Positions 48,758-59,458 are shown, counted from the stretch's first letter. The stretch: DNA of 64,000 bases from Gimesia sp. (GCA_002706765.1 PAJV01000004.1:91317-155316), one strand, 5' to 3'. Made by a program: numbers and translations. The notes: a model not told the origin generated them from the sequence alone.

Positions 48758-50815
48758 ATGTCAAACCCGGATCCGAACCGAAAAGATCGTCCCGTCCCTC
48801 CTGAACGCACTCCCAAAGGGGATGGCAAGCGGGCTGAACCCAAAGGCCCGAAAAGCAATGCGCTCTGGTATCTCGTCGTAGGTGGATTGATTCTGGTTAT
48901 CACACTCTCGATTGTCTCGAACAATAAGCGGGGTGAGAAACTCAAGTTTGGCGATTTCGTCAAAGGTCTGGATGATGGCAAATTTAATAAAACCAACGTT
49001 CACGAACTGAAGTTCGGCACAGATTACATCGTGTTTCAGGACCAGCCCAAACAGGAAGGTTCTGAGAAAGGAACCCTGGCTGACACCACCAAAAATTATT
49101 ACATCCCGGTCTGGGGTATCGCATCAGAAAAACGTGCTCAACTGCAATCCAAACTGGAGAGCAAGGATATTGTGGTCGATTCGGAAAGCCGCCCCTCTGA
49201 ATGGGAATCACTGATCGCGGTCCTGTTTTTTCCGATCGTGCTGTTGATTTTTGTGATCTATCTCTTCCGCCGCATGGGGGGAGCCGGTTCGCCGATGTCT
49301 TTCGGACGCAGCCGCGGACGCATGTATGCCCAGGAAGATATCGAAGTCACTTTCAATGATGTCGCCGGTATTGATGAAGCGGTCGAAGAACTGCGCGAAG
49401 TCGTCGAGTTTCTGAGAACTCCGGCAAAATATCAGGCACTCGGTGGTCGTATTCCCAAGGGAGTCCTGCTGGTAGGCCCTCCCGGGACAGGAAAAACGAT
49501 GCTCGCCAAAGCGGTGGCCGGTGAAGCGGGTGTCCCCTTTTATGGTCTTTCCGGTTCAGATTTTGTCGAAATGTTTGTCGGCGTAGGCGCAGCCCGGGTC
49601 CGGGATATGTTCCAGCAGGCAGCCCAACGTTCACCGGCGATCATCTTCATTGACGAACTCGATGCCCTCGGAAAAACGCGAGGCAGCGGCATGCCCGGCG
49701 GTCACGATGAACGGGAACAGACTCTAAACGCTCTGCTGGTTGAAATGGATGGCTTTGGTTCAGATCAGAGCGTCATCGTCATGGGTGCCACCAACCGTCC
49801 GGAAACACTCGACCCGGCCCTGATGCGTCCCGGTCGCTTCGACAGACACGTACTCGTTGATCGTCCCGATGTACGGGGGCGGGAAGCGATCCTCAAGGTC
49901 CACAGTGCCAAGATCAAGATGGATGACTCAGTCAACCTGCAGCACATCGCAAAAATCACACCTGGTTTCGTCGGAGCCGATTTAGCCAACCTGATCAACG
50001 AGGCAGCTTTGCTCGCTGCCCGAAATAACAAAAACGCGGTCAGCATGCACGAATGCGAAGAAGGCGTCGAACGCGTTGTTGCCGGTCTGGAAAAATCAAC
50101 ACGTCTGATTCATGAAGATGAAAAGAGCCGCGTCGCTTACCACGAATGTGGACACGCTCTGGTGGCCTGCTCTCTGCCGAACGTTGACCCCGTTCATAAA
50201 ATTTCGATTGTCCCGCGTGGACTGGGTGCGCTGGGCTATACGCTGCAGCGACCGGAAGAAGAAAAACAACTGGTAACACAAAGCGAACTGGAAAACCGCA
50301 TTTGCGTCCTGCTGGGGGGCATCGCCGCGGAAGAAATTATCTACCAGGAAACTTCAACGGGTGCTCAGAATGACCTGCAGCGTGCCACCGACCTCGCCCG
50401 GCGTATGGTCACCGAATTCGGTATGAGCCCCAAACTGGGTCGCGTCCATTACAGCGAAACCAGGCGGTCTCCGTTCCTCGGCGATTCCCAAGGGGGAGTC
50501 GAGAGTGTCCACAGCGAAAACACGTTACGGGAAATTGACCTGGAAATCAGGCGGATTATCGATCAATGCTCCAAAATTGCCTATGAAGTTCTGGATGAAC
50601 GACGTGAACTGCTGGAGCACCTTACCAGGGATCTGCTGGAAATAGAAGTCATGGATATGGAACAGCTCCAGGCGATTCTTAAAGAGCATCAACGTGGCCC
50701 GCAGATCAAACCGGGAACCTATAAAGGGAATGCCCCGGAAGGAAAAACCGGGGAACAGGTGCCGGAAGAGAATGCTTCCGAAAATGATCAGGCAGCCGAC
50801 GGAACCGGAGCATGA
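48758..50815 (+). CDS. ftsH: ATP-dependent zinc metalloprotease FtsH
   Basis: FtsH is a membrane-bound AAA+ protease that removes damaged membrane proteins and selected regulators. The 685-residue protein has an unusually long, Pro/Lys-rich cytoplasmic N-terminus (1-34), two membrane helices (about 36-53 and 152-170) around a periplasmic domain, and Walker A GPPGTGKT at 240-247. Walker [13 protein letters not shown] and the second region of homology [20 protein letters not shown] follow. The protease site is YHECGHAL with HECGH at 462-466, where the usual Ala is Cys. An acidic Glu/Pro-rich tail ends it. The stop overlaps the next gene as ATGA. Confidence 0.96.
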   Translation: MSNPDPNRKDRPVPPERTPKGDGKRAEPKGPKSNALWYLVVGGLILVITLSIVSNNKRGEKLKFGDFVKGLDDGKFNKTNVHELKFGTDYIVFQDQPKQEGSEKGTLADTTKNYYIPVWGIASEKRAQLQSKLESKDIVVDSESRPSEWESLIAVLFFPIVLLIFVIYLFRRMGGAGSPMSFGRSRGRMYAQEDIEVTFNDVAGIDEAVEELREVVEFLRTPAKYQALGGRIPKGVLLVGPPGTGKTMLAKAVAGEAGVPFYGLSGSDFVEMFVGVGAARVRDMFQQAAQRSPAIIFIDELDALGKTRGSGMPGGHDEREQTLNALLVEMDGFGSDQSVIVMGATNRPETLDPALMRPGRFDRHVLVDRPDVRGREAILKVHSAKIKMDDSVNLQHIAKITPGFVGADLANLINEAALLAARNNKNAVSMHECEEGVERVVAGLEKSTRLIHEDEKSRVAYHECGHALVACSLPNVDPVHKISIVPRGLGALGYTLQRPEEEKQLVTQSELENRICVLLGGIAAEEIIYQETSTGAQNDLQRATDLARRMVTEFGMSPKLGRVHYSETRRSPFLGDSQGGVESVHSENTLREIDLEIRRIIDQCSKIAYEVLDERRELLEHLTRDLLEIEVMDMEQLQAILKEHQRGPQIKPGTYKGNAPEGKTGEQVPEENASENDQAADGTGA

Positions 50816-51402
50816 GCACACTCAACAGCATTTGCGTCTTTTGTGGTTCAAAATCCGGGAACAATCCTCAGTACCGGCAATCTGCAGTTGAACTCGGGAG
50901 TCTGATGGCCGATCGCAATATTTCACTCGTTTACGGCGGTGGCAGCGTCGGCTTAATGGGTATCATCGCCGACGCCGTTCTGGATGCCGGTGGCGAAGTC
51001 ATCGGAGTCATTCCGCAACAGCTGGCAATGAAAGAACTGATCCACCCGCGTGTAGACCAGATGCATATTGTAGACAACATGCATACCCGCAAAGCCCTGA
51101 TGTCAGAGTTGTGCGATGCATTTATTGCCATGCCTGGCGGCTTTGGGACTCTCGAAGAAGTCTTCGAAGTCGTCTCCTGGATTCAACTTGGCATTTACAG
51201 AAAGCCGATGGGGCTGCTGAATACTTCCGGCTTTTATGATCCGCTGCTGAATTTAGTCGATCACTGCATTGAAACAGAATTTATCAAATCCAAATACCGC
51301 GATCTGATCATTGCCGATGAAGCACCGGCTACCCTGGTGGATCATCTCACTCATCACCAGTTGCCCGTCATTGAAAAGATTCTGGACCTGAAAGAGACCT
51401 GA
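50812..51402 (+). CDS. LOG-family nucleotide phosphoribohydrolase-like protein
   Basis: A 196-residue Rossmann-fold protein of the LOG/TIGR00730 family. The start is [24 protein letters not shown], and the nucleotide-binding and catalytic segment is [20 protein letters not shown]; a conserved Arg is in MHTRKALM. Family members cut ribose 5-phosphate from nucleoside 5'-monophosphates, including cytokinin ribosides; the substrate in bacteria without plant hosts is often AMP or a similar nucleotide. It overlaps ftsH by four bases (ATGA), so its translation is coupled to the protease. I see no functional reason for that pairing. Confidence 0.92.
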   Translation: MSTLNSICVFCGSKSGNNPQYRQSAVELGSLMADRNISLVYGGGSVGLMGIIADAVLDAGGEVIGVIPQQLAMKELIHPRVDQMHIVDNMHTRKALMSELCDAFIAMPGGFGTLEEVFEVVSWIQLGIYRKPMGLLNTSGFYDPLLNLVDHCIETEFIKSKYRDLIIADEAPATLVDHLTHHQLPVIEKILDLKET

Positions 51403-51424
51403 CCAGCACCTCGAGCCAGGCTGC

Positions 51425-51811
51425 TTAATTGATCTTTCCCAGTGCGATCGCGGTCGCGGTGGCAAATTCGCGGCTGTGGGAAATTGTGATCAAAATCTCA
51501 CTGATCCCCATCTCCCCTGCGTGACGCTCTACCCCCCCCGAGATCACGATCGTTGGCTTACCGCTCTTGAGATTGACAACCTCGATTTCCTTCCAGCCAA
51601 TCCCCTTGATAAATCCGGTCCCCAGGGTCTTCATAACTGCTTCTTTGGCCGCCCAGCGACCTGCATAATGCTGCTCTTTGTTCTTTTTGGAACCACAATA
51701 CTTATTTTCGTTTTCGGTAAACACACGATTAAGAAACGTATCGCCATGACGTTCGATCATCTGACCAATTCGTGTGATCTCAACGATATCTGTCCCCAAT
51801 CCTAAGATCAC
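51425..51811 (-). CDS. acpS: Holo-[acyl-carrier-protein] synthase
   Basis: AcpS transfers the 4'-phosphopantetheine of coenzyme A to apo-ACP for fatty acid synthesis. The 128-residue protein has the two family motifs: GLGTDIVEITRI with the Mg-binding Asp near the N-terminus, and AGRWAAKEAVMKTLGTGF with the second Glu. ISHSREFATATAIAL closes the fold. It is convergent with the LOG-family gene, 22 bases apart. Confidence 0.96.
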   Translation of the reverse strand: MILGLGTDIVEITRIGQMIERHGDTFLNRVFTENENKYCGSKKNKEQHYAGRWAAKEAVMKTLGTGFIKGIGWKEIEVVNLKSGKPTIVISGGVERHAGEMGISEILITISHSREFATATAIALGKIN

Positions 51812-52115
51812 TGATATTTACCTTGCTTCTGGTCACTTGTATAATGATTTAAAATCAGATCTTTTCCTGAATTCTGAAACAGATTCACCTCAGTCAGGGT
51901 AACTACCTATAGAGCAGTCAGGGTAACTACCTATAGAGCTGGCGATCAGTGCTGGATTAAACAGCTTATGATTCGGCTCTATGAGAGAGATTGGACGAAA
52001 TCATGCCAATTCACGCTACCATCAATCCTGGTCCGGGTTAGATGCCCATCACAGGTTTCGAAACCCAAGTTGCGCCCATCATTAAATATGAGTTGAGAGG
52101 GGAGTTCAAGGTCGA
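51812..52115. other. Divergent region between acpS and the fusion-protein gene
   Basis: About 300 bases without a gene. It contains the tandem 24-base duplication listed separately. No strong promoter match stands out on either strand. Confidence 0.4.
51891..51938. repeat. Perfect 24-base tandem duplication
   Basis: The unit beginning CAGTCAGGGTAACTACC occurs twice in a row without a mismatch (51891-51914 and 51915-51938). It lies upstream of both acpS and the fusion-protein gene, and may double a binding site or simply be a recent slippage event. Confidence 0.9.
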
Positions 52116-54101
52116 ATGCGATGCTTCTATTATCTAATCACAGGAATCCTGTCCTGTTGTCTGTTTTCCTCAATTGCTTCAGCCGAATCGCAGGAGACTC
52201 TGCTGGGTAAACAGGTGAAGAACTTCACTCTGCAGGATTTCCGTGGCAAATCCGTCCAACTGGACGATCAGCGAGAGCAGAAGCTGGTCGTGATCGCATT
52301 CCTGGGAACGGAATGCCCTCTGGCAAAGCTGTATGGCGGGCGCCTGCAGAAACTGGCCGATGAGTTTGCCAGCCAGGGAGTCGCCTTTTATGCGATTATG
52401 TCCAATCAACAGGATTCCCTTACTGAAATCGCCGCGTATGCCCGAAAACATGAAATCAGTTTTCCCGTGCTGAAAGATGCCGGCAATCATGTCGCGGATC
52501 AGATCGGTGCCAGACGCACTCCGGAAATTTTCGTTCTCAACCAGGAGCGTAAGGTCTGCTATCATGGGCGTGTTGACGACCAGTATGGTGTGGGCTATCT
52601 CCGAGATGAACCTCAGCGGGAAGATCTGAAAGTGGCCCTGACGGAATTACTCGCCGGCAAACAGGTCAGTCAACCCTCCACTAAACCAGTGGGATGTTTT
52701 ATTGGACGCATCCGGGAACCCGATCTCGACAGCAAGGTCACCTACTCCAATCAAATCGCCCGACTGTTCCAGAAACATTGTGTGGAATGTCATCGTGAAG
52801 GTGAAATCGCCCCCTTCGCATTAAATGAATATGAAGAGGTCGCCGGATGGGCAGAAACCATCGCAGAAGTAGTCCGCGACCAGCGGATGCCCCCCTGGCA
52901 CGCCGACCCCAGGCATGGAAAATTTGCCAATGATCGCAGCCTGACGAAAGAAGAAAAAGAACTTATCTATTCCTGGGTTGAGCATGGTGCACCACAGGGA
53001 GATCCCAAAAATCTGCCAAAACCACAGACTTACGTTACCGGCTGGAAGTTACCCCAGAAACCGGATGCCGTCTTCTACATGGATGACAAACCATTCAACG
53101 TGCCCGCCCAGGCTGGAAAACGTGGAGTCAAATATCAGTACTTCACCGTTGATCCTGGTTTTACCGAAGACAAATGGCTGAGTGGTGCAGAAGCGCTGCC
53201 GGGCAATCGTGCTGTGGTGCATCATATTCTCGTCTTTGCGCGCCCGCCGCAGGGGAAACGGGTCCGCGTGTTCGGCGAAGGAGACCAGTTCCTGGTCGGC
53301 TATGTGCCTGGCTCACGCGAAGTCATGCTCCCGGAAGGCATGGCAAAAAAAATACCCGCTGGTTCCAAGCTGGTATTTCAGATGCATTACACCCCCATCG
53401 GCGTGGAACAGCAGGACCGGAGTAAAGTCGGCCTGATCTTTACCGACGAATCCAAAGTGACTCATCAGGTTGTAACTGCACAGGTTATCAATGAAGACTT
53501 CGTACGTCGTCGTTTCTCGATTGATGCCCATGATGATAATTTCAAAATCGAAGCCACGTCTCCCCCCAGCGACCGTGATGCAATGATCCTGAGCTTTATG
53601 CCACACATGCATCTGCGAGGCAAAGCGTTTCGCTACGAACTTCGCAAAACTCCCGATCAACCGGGGGAAGTTCTGATTGATGTTCCAGCCTTCGATTTCA
53701 ACTGGCAGACCGCTTATAGTGTAGAAAAACCGATTCCTATCCAGGCCGGGGAATATATTCACTGTGTGGCTCACTACAACAATTCGGACACTAATTTATC
53801 CAATCCGGATCCGACCAAAGATGTTTCCTGGGGCGACCAGACCTGGAATGAAATGATGATTGGTTATTTCAACGTCGCCATTCCCAAAGAGGCCGCTACC
53901 GCCGAAAACCAGTTCAAAACAGTCGCCTTTAAACTGGTGAGACGGCGTGACAAAAACTCCAACGGGAAACTCGAACGCGACGAAGTCCCGCTTCGCGAAC
54001 TCCCCCTGTTTTTTCAGGCAGACCAGGACAAAGATTCGATTGTCACCGTCGACGAGCTGGCAGCCATGCTCGAAAAGACACAAGGTAAAAAAACGGAGTG
54101 A
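52116..54101 (+). CDS. Exported redoxin/cytochrome c/copper-monooxygenase-like/EF-hand fusion
   Basis: A 661-residue exported protein built of four parts. After a signal peptide (1-23) comes a redoxin domain (about 28-180) with a single Cys67 in GTECPLAKLY. Next is a cytochrome c-like segment with CVECH at 222-226, followed by MPPWHADP. The third part looks like a type II copper, peptidylglycine-monooxygenase-like module: AVVHHILVFARP, QMHYTPIG and MPHMHLRGK provide the expected His ligands. The end has two EF-hand-like loops (RDKNSNGKLERDE and ADQDKDSIVTVDE). It is probably a periplasmic oxidative enzyme. The substrate is unknown and domain borders are by eye. Confidence 0.85.
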   Translation: MRCFYYLITGILSCCLFSSIASAESQETLLGKQVKNFTLQDFRGKSVQLDDQREQKLVVIAFLGTECPLAKLYGGRLQKLADEFASQGVAFYAIMSNQQDSLTEIAAYARKHEISFPVLKDAGNHVADQIGARRTPEIFVLNQERKVCYHGRVDDQYGVGYLRDEPQREDLKVALTELLAGKQVSQPSTKPVGCFIGRIREPDLDSKVTYSNQIARLFQKHCVECHREGEIAPFALNEYEEVAGWAETIAEVVRDQRMPPWHADPRHGKFANDRSLTKEEKELIYSWVEHGAPQGDPKNLPKPQTYVTGWKLPQKPDAVFYMDDKPFNVPAQAGKRGVKYQYFTVDPGFTEDKWLSGAEALPGNRAVVHHILVFARPPQGKRVRVFGEGDQFLVGYVPGSREVMLPEGMAKKIPAGSKLVFQMHYTPIGVEQQDRSKVGLIFTDESKVTHQVVTAQVINEDFVRRRFSIDAHDDNFKIEATSPPSDRDAMILSFMPHMHLRGKAFRYELRKTPDQPGEVLIDVPAFDFNWQTAYSVEKPIPIQAGEYIHCVAHYNNSDTNLSNPDPTKDVSWGDQTWNEMMIGYFNVAIPKEAATAENQFKTVAFKLVRRRDKNSNGKLERDEVPLRELPLFFQADQDKDSIVTVDELAAMLEKTQGKKTE

Positions 54102-54132
54102 CACTCATTTTCCGAGCCACGGGATTCACTTG

Positions 54133-54176
54133 AGAGATGTTGTTTGATTCAGGAGCTGAATGAGCAACATCTCTAT
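54133..54176 (+). terminator. Terminator after the fusion-protein gene
   Basis: AGAGATGTTG pairs with CAACATCTCT over ten bases, with an inner TTCAG/CTGAA hairpin and an ATTTATT tail. It lies 32 bases after the stop and touches the end of the convergent sulfatase gene. Confidence 0.7.
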
Positions 54177-55624
54177 TTATTCGCAGGTTGTTGTTTCTTT
54201 TTACCCTGCCCCTGCTTTTTCCTGTTCTGCTTGCCACTCCGTTTCGTGTCATGAGGTGCATCTAATGCATTTTTGTCGGGAAACGATTTTGCCAGTCGCT
54301 GTTTGACTTCCGCATACCGGGGATCGTCAGCCAGGTTCTTCCATTCCATGGGATCTGTTTTGTGATCATAAAGTTCTTCACTGCCATCTCGATAACGAAT
54401 GAGTCGATACTGGTTATCGCGTAACGCATGATTCAGGCGACCGTGCGTTGTCAATGCCGGGCGCTCCCAGATGATATCCGGGTCTCGCAACAGCGAAACC
54501 ATGCTGACGCCATCCAGGTAGCCGCCAATCGGTAGATCACACAACTCACAGAGTGTCGGATAAATATTCATAAAGTCTACTGACTTAGAACAGCGTAAAT
54601 CAGGCCTGGTCACGCCGGGAACAACCATCATCAAAGGAGCCCGGGTGGCTTCTTCCCAGAGCGAGAACTTGCGCCAGTGATGTTTCTCGCCCAGATGCCA
54701 GCCATGATCGCCCCATAAAACCACGATAGTATTCTTCGCATATGGGCTGGCGTCGAGGGCATCCAGCACACGACCGACCTGGACATCCGCGAAAGCAATG
54801 CTCGCCAGATAGGCCTGCACGGAATAGCGCCAGTTATCCGTTTTCAGAATTTTAGCATGATCGCCGGTCGGCTTCGCCATCTTGACACCGGCTGGCGGAA
54901 CATCATCCAGATCGTCATCCGACACTTTGGGAAGCTGTATTTTATCAAGCGGGTACATATCATAATATTTGCGAGGTACCTGCCAGGGCATATGCGGTCG
55001 ATAAATGCCGCAGGCCAGGAAAAATGGTTTGTCATGCTGTTTGCCCAGATAATCGATGGCATAATTCGCCATCTTGTAATCGCTCATCTCGCTGTCTTCA
55101 ACATCCAGTACGCCCCAGATAATAGTTCCGGCGCGGCTGTGTGGATCATTTAAGACCGCAGGATCCGGCTTGGGATCTCCGGTCTGCTTCATATAATCAT
55201 CCCACGATCCCAGATCGTTGTAGCCGCCATGAAAGATTTTGCCGGAGCCAACCGCTTCATATCCATTATTTCGAAAGTGTTGAGGCAGCGTAACCGCGTC
55301 TGGCATGACCGGCCGCCAGGGTTGAGAATTCAGATATACGCCCGAACTGGAAGGACGAATTCCCGTCATTAACGCCGCCCGTGATGGATTACAGGCAGGA
55401 GCAGCACAATGGGCATTGGTAAATAACATGCCTCGTGATGCCAGGCGATCGATGTTCGGCGTCTTACAGTCAGGATGCCCCCCCAGGCAACTGATCCAGT
55501 CGTTCAGATCATCGACGGCAATAAACAGTACATTCGGCTGCTGTGTTTCTGCTGCAAATGAATTCCCCCCGCCAGCAATTATCTCCAACCAAAACACCAC
55601 TAACAAAACGAGCGAGCGACACAT
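54173..55624 (-). CDS. Exported sulfatase (iduronate-2-sulfatase-like)
   Basis: A 483-residue sulfatase that should hydrolyse sulfate esters, probably of algal or animal glycans. From the ATG at 55624, which has AGGGGA just before it, there is a signal peptide of about 25 residues. NVLFIAVDDLNDW supplies metal-binding Asp residues. The motif CNPSRAALMTG with Cys78 is the site of formylglycine modification. WGDHGWHLGEKHHWRKF gives further metal and sulfate ligands. The upstream ATG at 55690 would add 22 residues before the signal peptide. A basic Lys/Gln-rich tail closes the protein. Planctomycetes carry many such enzymes. Confidence 0.93.
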   Translation of the reverse strand: MCRSLVLLVVFWLEIIAGGGNSFAAETQQPNVLFIAVDDLNDWISCLGGHPDCKTPNIDRLASRGMLFTNAHCAAPACNPSRAALMTGIRPSSSGVYLNSQPWRPVMPDAVTLPQHFRNNGYEAVGSGKIFHGGYNDLGSWDDYMKQTGDPKPDPAVLNDPHSRAGTIIWGVLDVEDSEMSDYKMANYAIDYLGKQHDKPFFLACGIYRPHMPWQVPRKYYDMYPLDKIQLPKVSDDDLDDVPPAGVKMAKPTGDHAKILKTDNWRYSVQAYLASIAFADVQVGRVLDALDASPYAKNTIVVLWGDHGWHLGEKHHWRKFSLWEEATRAPLMMVVPGVTRPDLRCSKSVDFMNIYPTLCELCDLPIGGYLDGVSMVSLLRDPDIIWERPALTTHGRLNHALRDNQYRLIRYRDGSEELYDHKTDPMEWKNLADDPRYAEVKQRLAKSFPDKNALDAPHDTKRSGKQNRKKQGQGKKKQQPANK

Positions 55625-55778
55625 ACCAATCCCCTGAGCAAGAACAGTTATTGAATGACAGGACAGCCGATTATAACCGCCCCGGGCCAACTGGCGAAAG
55701 CAAATTAATCATAACTCATATCCAACCAGTGAGTCTCTGGAAGCGTCGCTGCTTTTCTGTTCGCTTTTGCTGCCGGGA

Positions 55779-57179
55779 TCAGAACAGACGGTTATAGCCG
55801 TTTAATGCAGCTACTCGATAAGCCTCTGCCATCGTAGGGTAGTTGAACGTTGTATTAATGAAATACAACAAGGTGTTCGCTTCTCCAGGCTGAGACATGA
55901 TGGCCTGGCCAATGTGAATAATTTCCGAAGCGTTCGGACCGAAACAGTGTATCCCCAGAATTTCCAGTGTCTCCCGATGGAAGAGCAGTTTCAACATCCC
56001 GATCGGACGGTTCATGATCTGGGCGCGGGCCAGATGTTTAAACATGGAATGTCCGACTTCGTAAGGGATTTTCGCTTCGGTCAGTTCCCGTTCGGTTTTT
56101 CCCAGTGAACTGATTTCCGGGCTGGTATAAATGCCTGTCGGAATATCACGAATCAGTGCCCGCTCGCACTCCCCATTATCCAGATGACTGGCCGCATAGC
56201 GTCCCTGCACATAGGCGGCGCTCGCCAGGGAAGGATATCCAATGATATCTCCCACCGCGTAGATATGAGGTTGGATTGTCTGAAAATCATCGTTGACTTC
56301 AATCTGGCCTCGCGAATCGGGCGTAATCTCCAGGGTTTCCAGACCCAGATTTTCCGAATTCCCCGCTCGTCCTGCAGCGAACAGAAAAATATCCGTTTTC
56401 AGCTTCTTGCCCGACTGCAGTGAAAGAATCACACCATCATCCGTTCCCTGGATAGATTCGTAGCTCTCACAGTGTCTTAACAGCACCCCGCTCTCTCGCA
56501 TGTGATAACTGAGTGCATCGCTGATTTCATCATCCAGAAAGTCCAACAGGGAACTGCGGGTATTCACCAGATTGACCTTCATCCCCATCGTTCGCAGCAT
56601 AGACGCGTACTCACAACCGATCACCCCGGCTCCATACACACTGATTGATCGAGGGGTAAAATTCAAATCGAGAATGGTATCACTGCAGAAAATCCGCGGA
56701 TGGCTGAAGTCGACATCTCCAGGCCGGTATGGTCGGGAGCCTGTCGCAATAATCGCATAATCAAAGGTAATCTCTTCTGTCAGACCACTGGGTGTATTGA
56801 TGTGAATGCGATGCGGATCCAGAAAGCGAGCCTCTCCTTCGACCAGATCAACACCGTTCCGTTCATAAAACGTACGACGCATCCCTACCTGCTTCTGGAT
56901 CACCGATGCCGCCGTCTTTCGCAGATCTGGAAACTCCAGGTCCAGCACCATTCCCAGTCGGCCCATCTGTCGCATGTAGTTATTGATCTCAGACATCTGC
57001 AGAATCGAATAACGCAGAGCCTTACTGGGAATTGTTGCCTTATGTGTGCAATTTCCGCCGATTTCATGAAATTTCTCGATCGAAATTACCGACTTGCCCT
57101 GCTTGATGGCCTGCATCGCAGCCCCTTCACCCCCGGGCCCGGTACCGATGATTGCCACATCATAGTGTGCGTCTGGCAT
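55779..57179 (-). CDS. sthA: Soluble pyridine nucleotide transhydrogenase
   Basis: A 466-residue FAD flavoprotein that exchanges hydride between NADH and NADPH pools. FAD is bound by [17 protein letters not shown]. The region that carries the redox disulfide in lipoamide dehydrogenases (GGTCxNxGCxPSK) is [16 protein letters not shown] here, with no second Cys, which is diagnostic of Sth[15 protein letters not shown] binds the pyridine nucleotide and [15 protein letters not shown] the flavin. The C-terminal dimer domain is complete. It lies about 150 bases upstream of the sulfatase gene on the same strand. Confidence 0.94.
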   Translation of the reverse strand: MPDAHYDVAIIGTGPGGEGAAMQAIKQGKSVISIEKFHEIGGNCTHKATIPSKALRYSILQMSEINNYMRQMGRLGMVLDLEFPDLRKTAASVIQKQVGMRRTFYERNGVDLVEGEARFLDPHRIHINTPSGLTEEITFDYAIIATGSRPYRPGDVDFSHPRIFCSDTILDLNFTPRSISVYGAGVIGCEYASMLRTMGMKVNLVNTRSSLLDFLDDEISDALSYHMRESGVLLRHCESYESIQGTDDGVILSLQSGKKLKTDIFLFAAGRAGNSENLGLETLEITPDSRGQIEVNDDFQTIQPHIYAVGDIIGYPSLASAAYVQGRYAASHLDNGECERALIRDIPTGIYTSPEISSLGKTERELTEAKIPYEVGHSMFKHLARAQIMNRPIGMLKLLFHRETLEILGIHCFGPNASEIIHIGQAIMSQPGEANTLLYFINTTFNYPTMAEAYRVAALNGYNRLF

Positions 57180-57288
57180 CCCTGAATATTCCTTGCAACT
57201 TTTCGCGTTAATCCTACTGAAACGAGCGATCTGTCTGCAGTAGTGTTGATGATCCGTTCATCTCTGATTGAGTACGATAATGTTTACC

Positions 57289-57858
57289 TTACCACCAATC
57301 CGGTTCTGCAAACAAGGCTTTCACGGGCATCACGAAGCCCGGCAGGACCTTTTTACCTGTCAACTTGCCATGCACATCGATTACTTCACTCCCACTTCCC
57401 GGCTGATATTCCAGAACTTCGCGAGATTCCGGATCAATCACCCAGATCAGATCAATTCCCCAGTTGACATAATCTTTCACATGCCCCGTCATAGATTTTC
57501 GTCGAGGAGTTGTGGAGGCAATCTCGATCACAGCGTCAGGCTTGCGTTCTGATATCGTCTTGTCCGTCTCTTCAAATCGCTTGCCGCTGTTAAAAAGACT
57601 GACTGCAGGAAATCGAACCGTATCGGGATTTCGCGTCACCAGCAGTCCTAAATCGAAACAGGCATACCCCTGGTTGACCTTGTGAAGATAGACAGAAAGC
57701 ACTTTGGAAATATTGAGTACAATCGTGCCGTGCTCAATATCGGGTGGATCCAGATTAATAATTTTACCCTGGTTCAATTCCGTCCAGCGGCCGCCGTCGG
57801 GTAATTCCAGCCTGATAGCCAGAAACTGGTCTGCCGTGAAGGTTGCTGAATCATCCAT
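57289..57858 (-). CDS. Uma2-family (DUF820) PD-(D/E)xK nuclease-fold protein
   Basis: A 189-residue protein of the Uma2 family, abundant in cyanobacteria and planctomycetes. It has GRWTELNQGKIINLDPPDIEHG, the nuclease-fold core RKPDAVIEIASTTPRR and the end DLIWVIDPESREVLEYQPG. The Asp, Glu and following segment match a PD-(D/E)xK active site. The biological role of the family is not established; links to mobile DNA have been proposed. No partner gene is adjacent. Confidence 0.85.
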   Translation of the reverse strand: MDDSATFTADQFLAIRLELPDGGRWTELNQGKIINLDPPDIEHGTIVLNISKVLSVYLHKVNQGYACFDLGLLVTRNPDTVRFPAVSLFNSGKRFEETDKTISERKPDAVIEIASTTPRRKSMTGHVKDYVNWGIDLIWVIDPESREVLEYQPGSGSEVIDVHGKLTGKKVLPGFVMPVKALFAEPDWW

Positions 57859-58019
57859 ACCCTGTTCCCATCAAACTAAATCGATACTGAGCCTGAAAAC
57901 TCTGTGAAAGGACTCCCCCGGACTCCTTTAATTTTTCATAGTAACAGCATAGCATACATCAGTCGTTCCCGTCACTCTTTTCAGATCTTCCATTTCATAA
58001 TCCCGTTTGAATCAGAGTC

Positions 58020-58508
58020 ATGAAAATACGCATTTATCAACCTGCTGACCTGGAAACCCTGAAATCAATCACGGTTGAAGCCTTTCATGGTGTTTCAATC
58101 GATGAAGGAATTGAACGCGAATACGGCCTGGTGAATGGCCACGACTGGAAATGGCGGAAAGCAGGACACGTCGAGGCAGATGCCCGTCGAGAACCCGAGG
58201 GCATCTTTATTGCTGAAGTGGATGGCGAAATTGCCGGTTATATCTCAACCTGGCATGATCCGGAAGCGGGCATCGGATACATTCCCAATATGGCATTCGC
58301 TCCCCGGTATCGCGGACAGGGGATGGGGAGACAACTGCTGGAACATGCATTACAGCATTTCAGAAATCTCAATCTCACGCTGGCTAAAATCGAGACGCTC
58401 GAACAGAATGACGTGGGCTATCACCTTTATACTTCACTCGGGTTCCGAGAAATTGTGAAACAGGTACATTTCGTTGCACCGCTGACTTCGACCACAGACA
58501 ATAAATAA
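58020..58508 (+). CDS. GNAT-family N-acetyltransferase
   Basis: A 162-residue acetyltransferase of the GNAT fold. Acetyl-CoA is bound by motif A, NMAFAPRYRGQGMGRQLLEHAL, with the R/Q-xx-G-x-G/A signature, after the beta4 strand IAEVDGEIAGYISTW. The end EQNDVGYHLYTSLGFREI matches motif B of the family. The acceptor is unknown. It is followed by rfbD, 71 bases downstream, on the same strand. Confidence 0.88.
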   Translation: MKIRIYQPADLETLKSITVEAFHGVSIDEGIEREYGLVNGHDWKWRKAGHVEADARREPEGIFIAEVDGEIAGYISTWHDPEAGIGYIPNMAFAPRYRGQGMGRQLLEHALQHFRNLNLTLAKIETLEQNDVGYHLYTSLGFREIVKQVHFVAPLTSTTDNK

Positions 58509-58579
58509 GGCAAGAATACCTGGCTGCAGCGGCCGGTTAACATGTCATTTTCCCTTAGAAAATATCAAAGGCATTTTTC

Positions 58580-59458
58580 ATGCAACGGATCACCGTAATT
58601 GGTTCTCGAGGTCAACTGGGACATGATCTGGCTGAAAGCCTGACTGCCGCCGGTTATCAGGTAACCGGCCTGACACATCAACAGATTTCCATTGAAGACC
58701 CCGATCGCATTGCAGACACTTTAGGTCAATCTCCACCAGAGCTGATCATTAATACCGCCGCTTATAATAAAGTCGATCAGGCGGAGAAAGAACCAGAGAT
58801 CGCGTATGCGGTTAATGCATTAGGGCCACGAAATCTCGCTCACTACTGTTCTGAGAAGAATATCTGCTTAATGCACATCAGCTCTGATTTCGTCTTCGGT
58901 CTCGATACATCGCGGAAGATTCCTTTTCAAGAACAGGAAGCCCCCGGACCTGTCAGCGCTTATGGTCTCAGCAAACTGGCCGGTGAATATTTCGTCCGTG
59001 CCCTGTGTCCGCAGCATTATGTTATTCGAACCTGTGGTCTGTATGGAGTGGCTGGAAAAACCGGAAATGGCAACTTTGTGGAAACCATGCTCCGGCTGGG
59101 TAAAGAACGTGACGAGCTGTCCATCATCAATGATCAACACTGCACTCCCACAGCCACTCGAGATCTGGCAGCAGCATTAACCCGTTTAATTGAAACCAAC
59201 CAGTTTGGTCTGTATCACGCTACCTGTCAGGGACAGGCCACCTGGTACGAATTTGCCTGCACGATATTCGAACTGGCGGGCATCTCAGTGAAAACACATG
59301 CTATCACAACTGAGCAGTATAACGCCCCGGCTGATCGGCCCCGCTTCAGTGTCCTGGACTGTTCGCGGCTGACGGCTGCCATCGGGGGTTCGATTCCAGA
59401 CTGGAAACAATCTCTCAGCTGCTATCTTGAATCACAGGGAGAAATCAGCCCTAAGTGA
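58580..59458 (+). CDS. rfbD: dTDP-4-dehydrorhamnose reductase
   Basis: RfbD reduces dTDP-4-dehydrorhamnose to dTDP-L-rhamnose, the last step of the rhamnose donor pathway. It has 292 residues, the usual length. NAD(P)H is bound by ITVIGSRGQLGHDLA, and the extended SDR site is the YGLSK of SAYGLSKLAGE. NTAAYNKVDQAEKEP and HISSDFVFG are typical. rfbA, rfbB and rfbC are not in the window. A related SDR epimerase is possible but less likely. Rhamnose made here is unrelated to the catabolic BMC, although both involve the same sugar. Confidence 0.88.
   Translation: MQRITVIGSRGQLGHDLAESLTAAGYQVTGLTHQQISIEDPDRIADTLGQSPPELIINTAAYNKVDQAEKEPEIAYAVNALGPRNLAHYCSEKNICLMHISSDFVFGLDTSRKIPFQEQEAPGPVSAYGLSKLAGEYFVRALCPQHYVIRTCGLYGVAGKTGNGNFVETMLRLGKERDELSIINDQHCTPTATRDLAAALTRLIETNQFGLYHATCQGQATWYEFACTIFELAGISVKTHAITTEQYNAPADRPRFSVLDCSRLTAAIGGSIPDWKQSLSCYLESQGEISPK

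Noticed and set aside
57289-57858. Uma2 protein as part of a defence system
   Set aside because: No restriction, toxin or CRISPR-type gene is beside it, and the family is common as a lone gene in planctomycetes.
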